Shown here one piece after another: positions 62,593 to 64,000 of a stretch of DNA of 64,000 bases; position 1 is the stretch's first letter; every line of letters begins with the position of its first letter. The stretch lies in NCBI GenBank assembly GCA_902825965.1, contig CADEDA010000012.1, positions 26,309-90,308 on the forward strand, in the 5' to 3' direction. This DNA comes from an uncultured Gemmatimonadota bacterium. Lineage in GTDB: Bacteria > Gemmatimonadota > Gemmatimonadetes > Gemmatimonadales > Gemmatimonadaceae. The translations under genes were made by a program, and so were the position numbers. The notes beneath the pieces are model-generated. The model did not search any database. It saw nothing but the letters and a program-made list of their open reading frames with translations, and was not told the origin of the DNA.

Positions 62593-64000
62593 ATGGCACT
62601 CAAGCTCGACGCCAAGATCCCGTCCGGCCCGCTGGCCGAGAAATGGGACAAGCACCGCTTCGAGATGAAGCTGGTGAACCCGGCGAACAAGCGGAAATAC
62701 TCGGTGATCGTGGTCGGTTCCGGCCTGGCGGGCGCCTCCTCGGCGGCGACGCTCTCGGAACTCGGCTACAACGTGAGTTGCTTCTGCTTCCAGGACTCCC
62801 CGCGCCGCGCGCACTCGATCGCGGCGCAGGGCGGCATCAACGCGGCGAAGAACTACCGGAACGACGGCGATTCGGTGCAGCGCCTGTTCTACGACACCAT
62901 CAAGGGCGGGGACTTCCGCGCCCGTGAGGCGAACGTGTACCGGCTCGCGCAGGTGTCGGTGGACATCATCGACCAGTGCGTGGCGCAGGGTGTGCCGTTC
63001 GCGCGCGAGTACGGCGGGTTGCTGGCCAACCGCTCGTTCGGCGGGGCGCAGGTGTCGCGCACGTTCTACGCGCGCGGCCAGACCGGCCAGCAGCTGCTGA
63101 TCGGCGCTTATCAGGCCCTGGAGAAGGAGATCGCGAAGGGCGGCGTGCAGATGTACGAGCGGCACGAGATGCTCGAGCTCGTGGTGATCGACGGGAAGGC
63201 GCGCGGCATCATCGTGCGCGACCTGGTGACGGGCGAGATCGAGGCGCACGCGGCGGACGCGGTGATCCTGGCGACCGGCGGCTACGGGAACGTCTTCTAC
63301 CTCTCGACCAACGCCAAGGGCTGCAACGTCACGGCGACCTACCGGGCGCACAAGAAGGGCGCGGCGTTCGCCAATCCCTGCTTCACGCAGATCCACCCGA
63401 CCTGCATCCCGGTGGCGGGCGACCACCAGTCCAAGCTCACGCTGATGTCGGAGTCGCTGCGCAACGACGGCCGTGTGTGGGTGCCGAAGAAGCGCGAGGA
63501 TTGCGGCAAGGAGCCGTCGCAGATCGCCGAGGAGGACCGCGACTACTATCTCGAGCGGAAGTACCCGAGCTTCGGCAACCTCTCGCCGCGCGACATCGCG
63601 TCGCGGGCGGCGAAGGAGGCCTGCGACGACGGGCGTGGGGTGGGGCCGGGCGGGCGCGGGGTGTACCTCGACTTCGCCGACGCCATCAAGCGGCTCGGCA
63701 AGGCGGCGATCGAGGAGCGCTACGGCAACCTCTTCGAGATGTACGAGCGCATCACGGACGAGGACCCGTACACGCGGCCGATGCGCATCTATCCCGCCGT
63801 GCACTACACGATGGGCGGGCTCTGGGTGGACTACAACCTGATGAGCACGATCCCGGGCCTGCACGTGCTGGGTGAGGCGAACTTCTCCGACCACGGCGCC
63901 AACCGCCTCGGCGCGAGTGCCCTCATGCAGGGTCTCGCCGACGGGTACTTCGTGATCCCGTACACCATCGGCGACTACCTCGCGAGCACCAAACTCGAGA
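62593..64000 (+). CDS. sdhA: Succinate dehydrogenase / fumarate reductase flavoprotein subunit (3' end outside window)
   Basis: 469 codons are visible and the frame is still open at base 64000. It has the FAD-binding motif [14 protein letters not shown] and the covalent FAD His74 in [14 protein letters not shown]. Active-site stretches are [15 protein letters not shown] and [17 protein letters not shown], the latter with the catalytic Arg/His region. [20 protein letters not shown] near the visible end is typical of the B-type enzymes of Bacteroidetes and epsilonproteobacteria. It oxidises succinate to fumarate with SdhC; sdhB should lie just beyond the window. Confidence 0.95.
   Translation, partial: MALKLDAKIPSGPLAEKWDKHRFEMKLVNPANKRKYSVIVVGSGLAGASSAATLSELGYNVSCFCFQDSPRRAHSIAAQGGINAAKNYRNDGDSVQRLFYDTIKGGDFRAREANVYRLAQVSVDIIDQCVAQGVPFAREYGGLLANRSFGGAQVSRTFYARGQTGQQLLIGAYQALEKEIAKGGVQMYERHEMLELVVIDGKARGIIVRDLVTGEIEAHAADAVILATGGYGNVFYLSTNAKGCNVTATYRAHKKGAAFANPCFTQIHPTCIPVAGDHQSKLTLMSESLRNDGRVWVPKKREDCGKEPSQIAEEDRDYYLERKYPSFGNLSPRDIASRAAKEACDDGRGVGPGGRGVYLDFADAIKRLGKAAIEERYGNLFEMYERITDEDPYTRPMRIYPAVHYTMGGLWVDYNLMSTIPGLHVLGEANFSDHGANRLGASALMQGLADGYFVIPYTIGDYLASTKLE

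Overview
This window reads as a chromosomal segment of a very GC-rich Gram-negative bacterium. My best guess is the phylum Gemmatimonadota: outer-membrane proteins (a TonB plug protein and a DUF5916 protein), lipoproteins, signal peptides that consistently end in Ala-Gln, a Bacteroidetes-like SdhC/SdhA pair and a short RpoZ fit together. This is inferred from protein style only; there is no rRNA in the window. Coding density is high, most genes are on the + strand, neighbours often overlap by 1-4 bases (ATGA, GTGA, TGATG), and no gap without a gene exceeds 300 bases. I see no phage, transposon, CRISPR array or toxin-antitoxin module.

Layout. 1-9435: two CNNM/CBS membrane proteins, the GTPase chaperone MeaB and a B12-dependent acyl-CoA mutase large subunit form one operon; after a beta-helix lipoprotein and a methyltransferase come the separate B12-binding mutase subunit and an acyl-CoA carboxylase beta subunit. 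9417-14659 (minus): a DUF5916 outer-membrane protein and an OmpR-type two-component system. 14785-23893: a saccharopine-dehydrogenase-like enzyme, small membrane proteins, a DinB protein, a U32 peptidase-family RNA-modification protein, a hybrid histidine kinase and RecQ. 23912-30584: a CotH-like secreted protein with a DUF4956 membrane protein, an AlkP-superfamily phosphatase, an acyl-CoA dehydrogenase and an exported hydrolase. 30585-34145: RNase E/G with a long hairpin-rich leader, a TsdA-like diheme lipoprotein, and L21/L27. 34205-39115: glycerophosphodiesterase, an ECF sigma/anti-sigma/Spy-like cassette, tRNA-Leu(CAA), DUF983, an unknown membrane protein and a 2-hydroxyacid dehydrogenase. 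39180-53315: isocitrate dehydrogenase, PepA, a TonB plug protein, then a housekeeping run (YicC, Gmk, RpoZ, CoaBC, family-4 UDG, DnaB, RadA, IspD, TsaC, LMW phosphatase, AroE). 53282-64000: ComF, the glycolytic trio gap-pgk-tpi, SecG, CarA, HU, MoaD-MoaE-MoaA, malate dehydrogenase, SdhC and a truncated SdhA.

How it fits together. Central carbon metabolism (lower glycolysis, Icd, Mdh, Sdh) sits beside a branched or odd-chain acyl-CoA set (mutase, MeaB, carboxylase, acyl-CoA dehydrogenase). The mutase carries active-site residues of isobutyryl-CoA mutase rather than methylmalonyl-CoA mutase.

The most interesting signals are at the scale of the whole window rather than one locus. First, many operon-leading genes have a TANNNT -10 box only 5-7 bases before the start codon and no Shine-Dalgarno sequence, which predicts leaderless mRNAs; several classical -35/17/-10 promoters are also present. 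Second, all six Sec/SPI signal peptides I can recognise have Gln as the predicted first mature residue, the pattern known as the Bacteroidetes Q-rule. No obviously new multi-gene system was found; the CotH-like/DUF4956 pair, the RNase E/G leader and a pair of divergent promoters with interlocked -10 boxes are the best local candidates.
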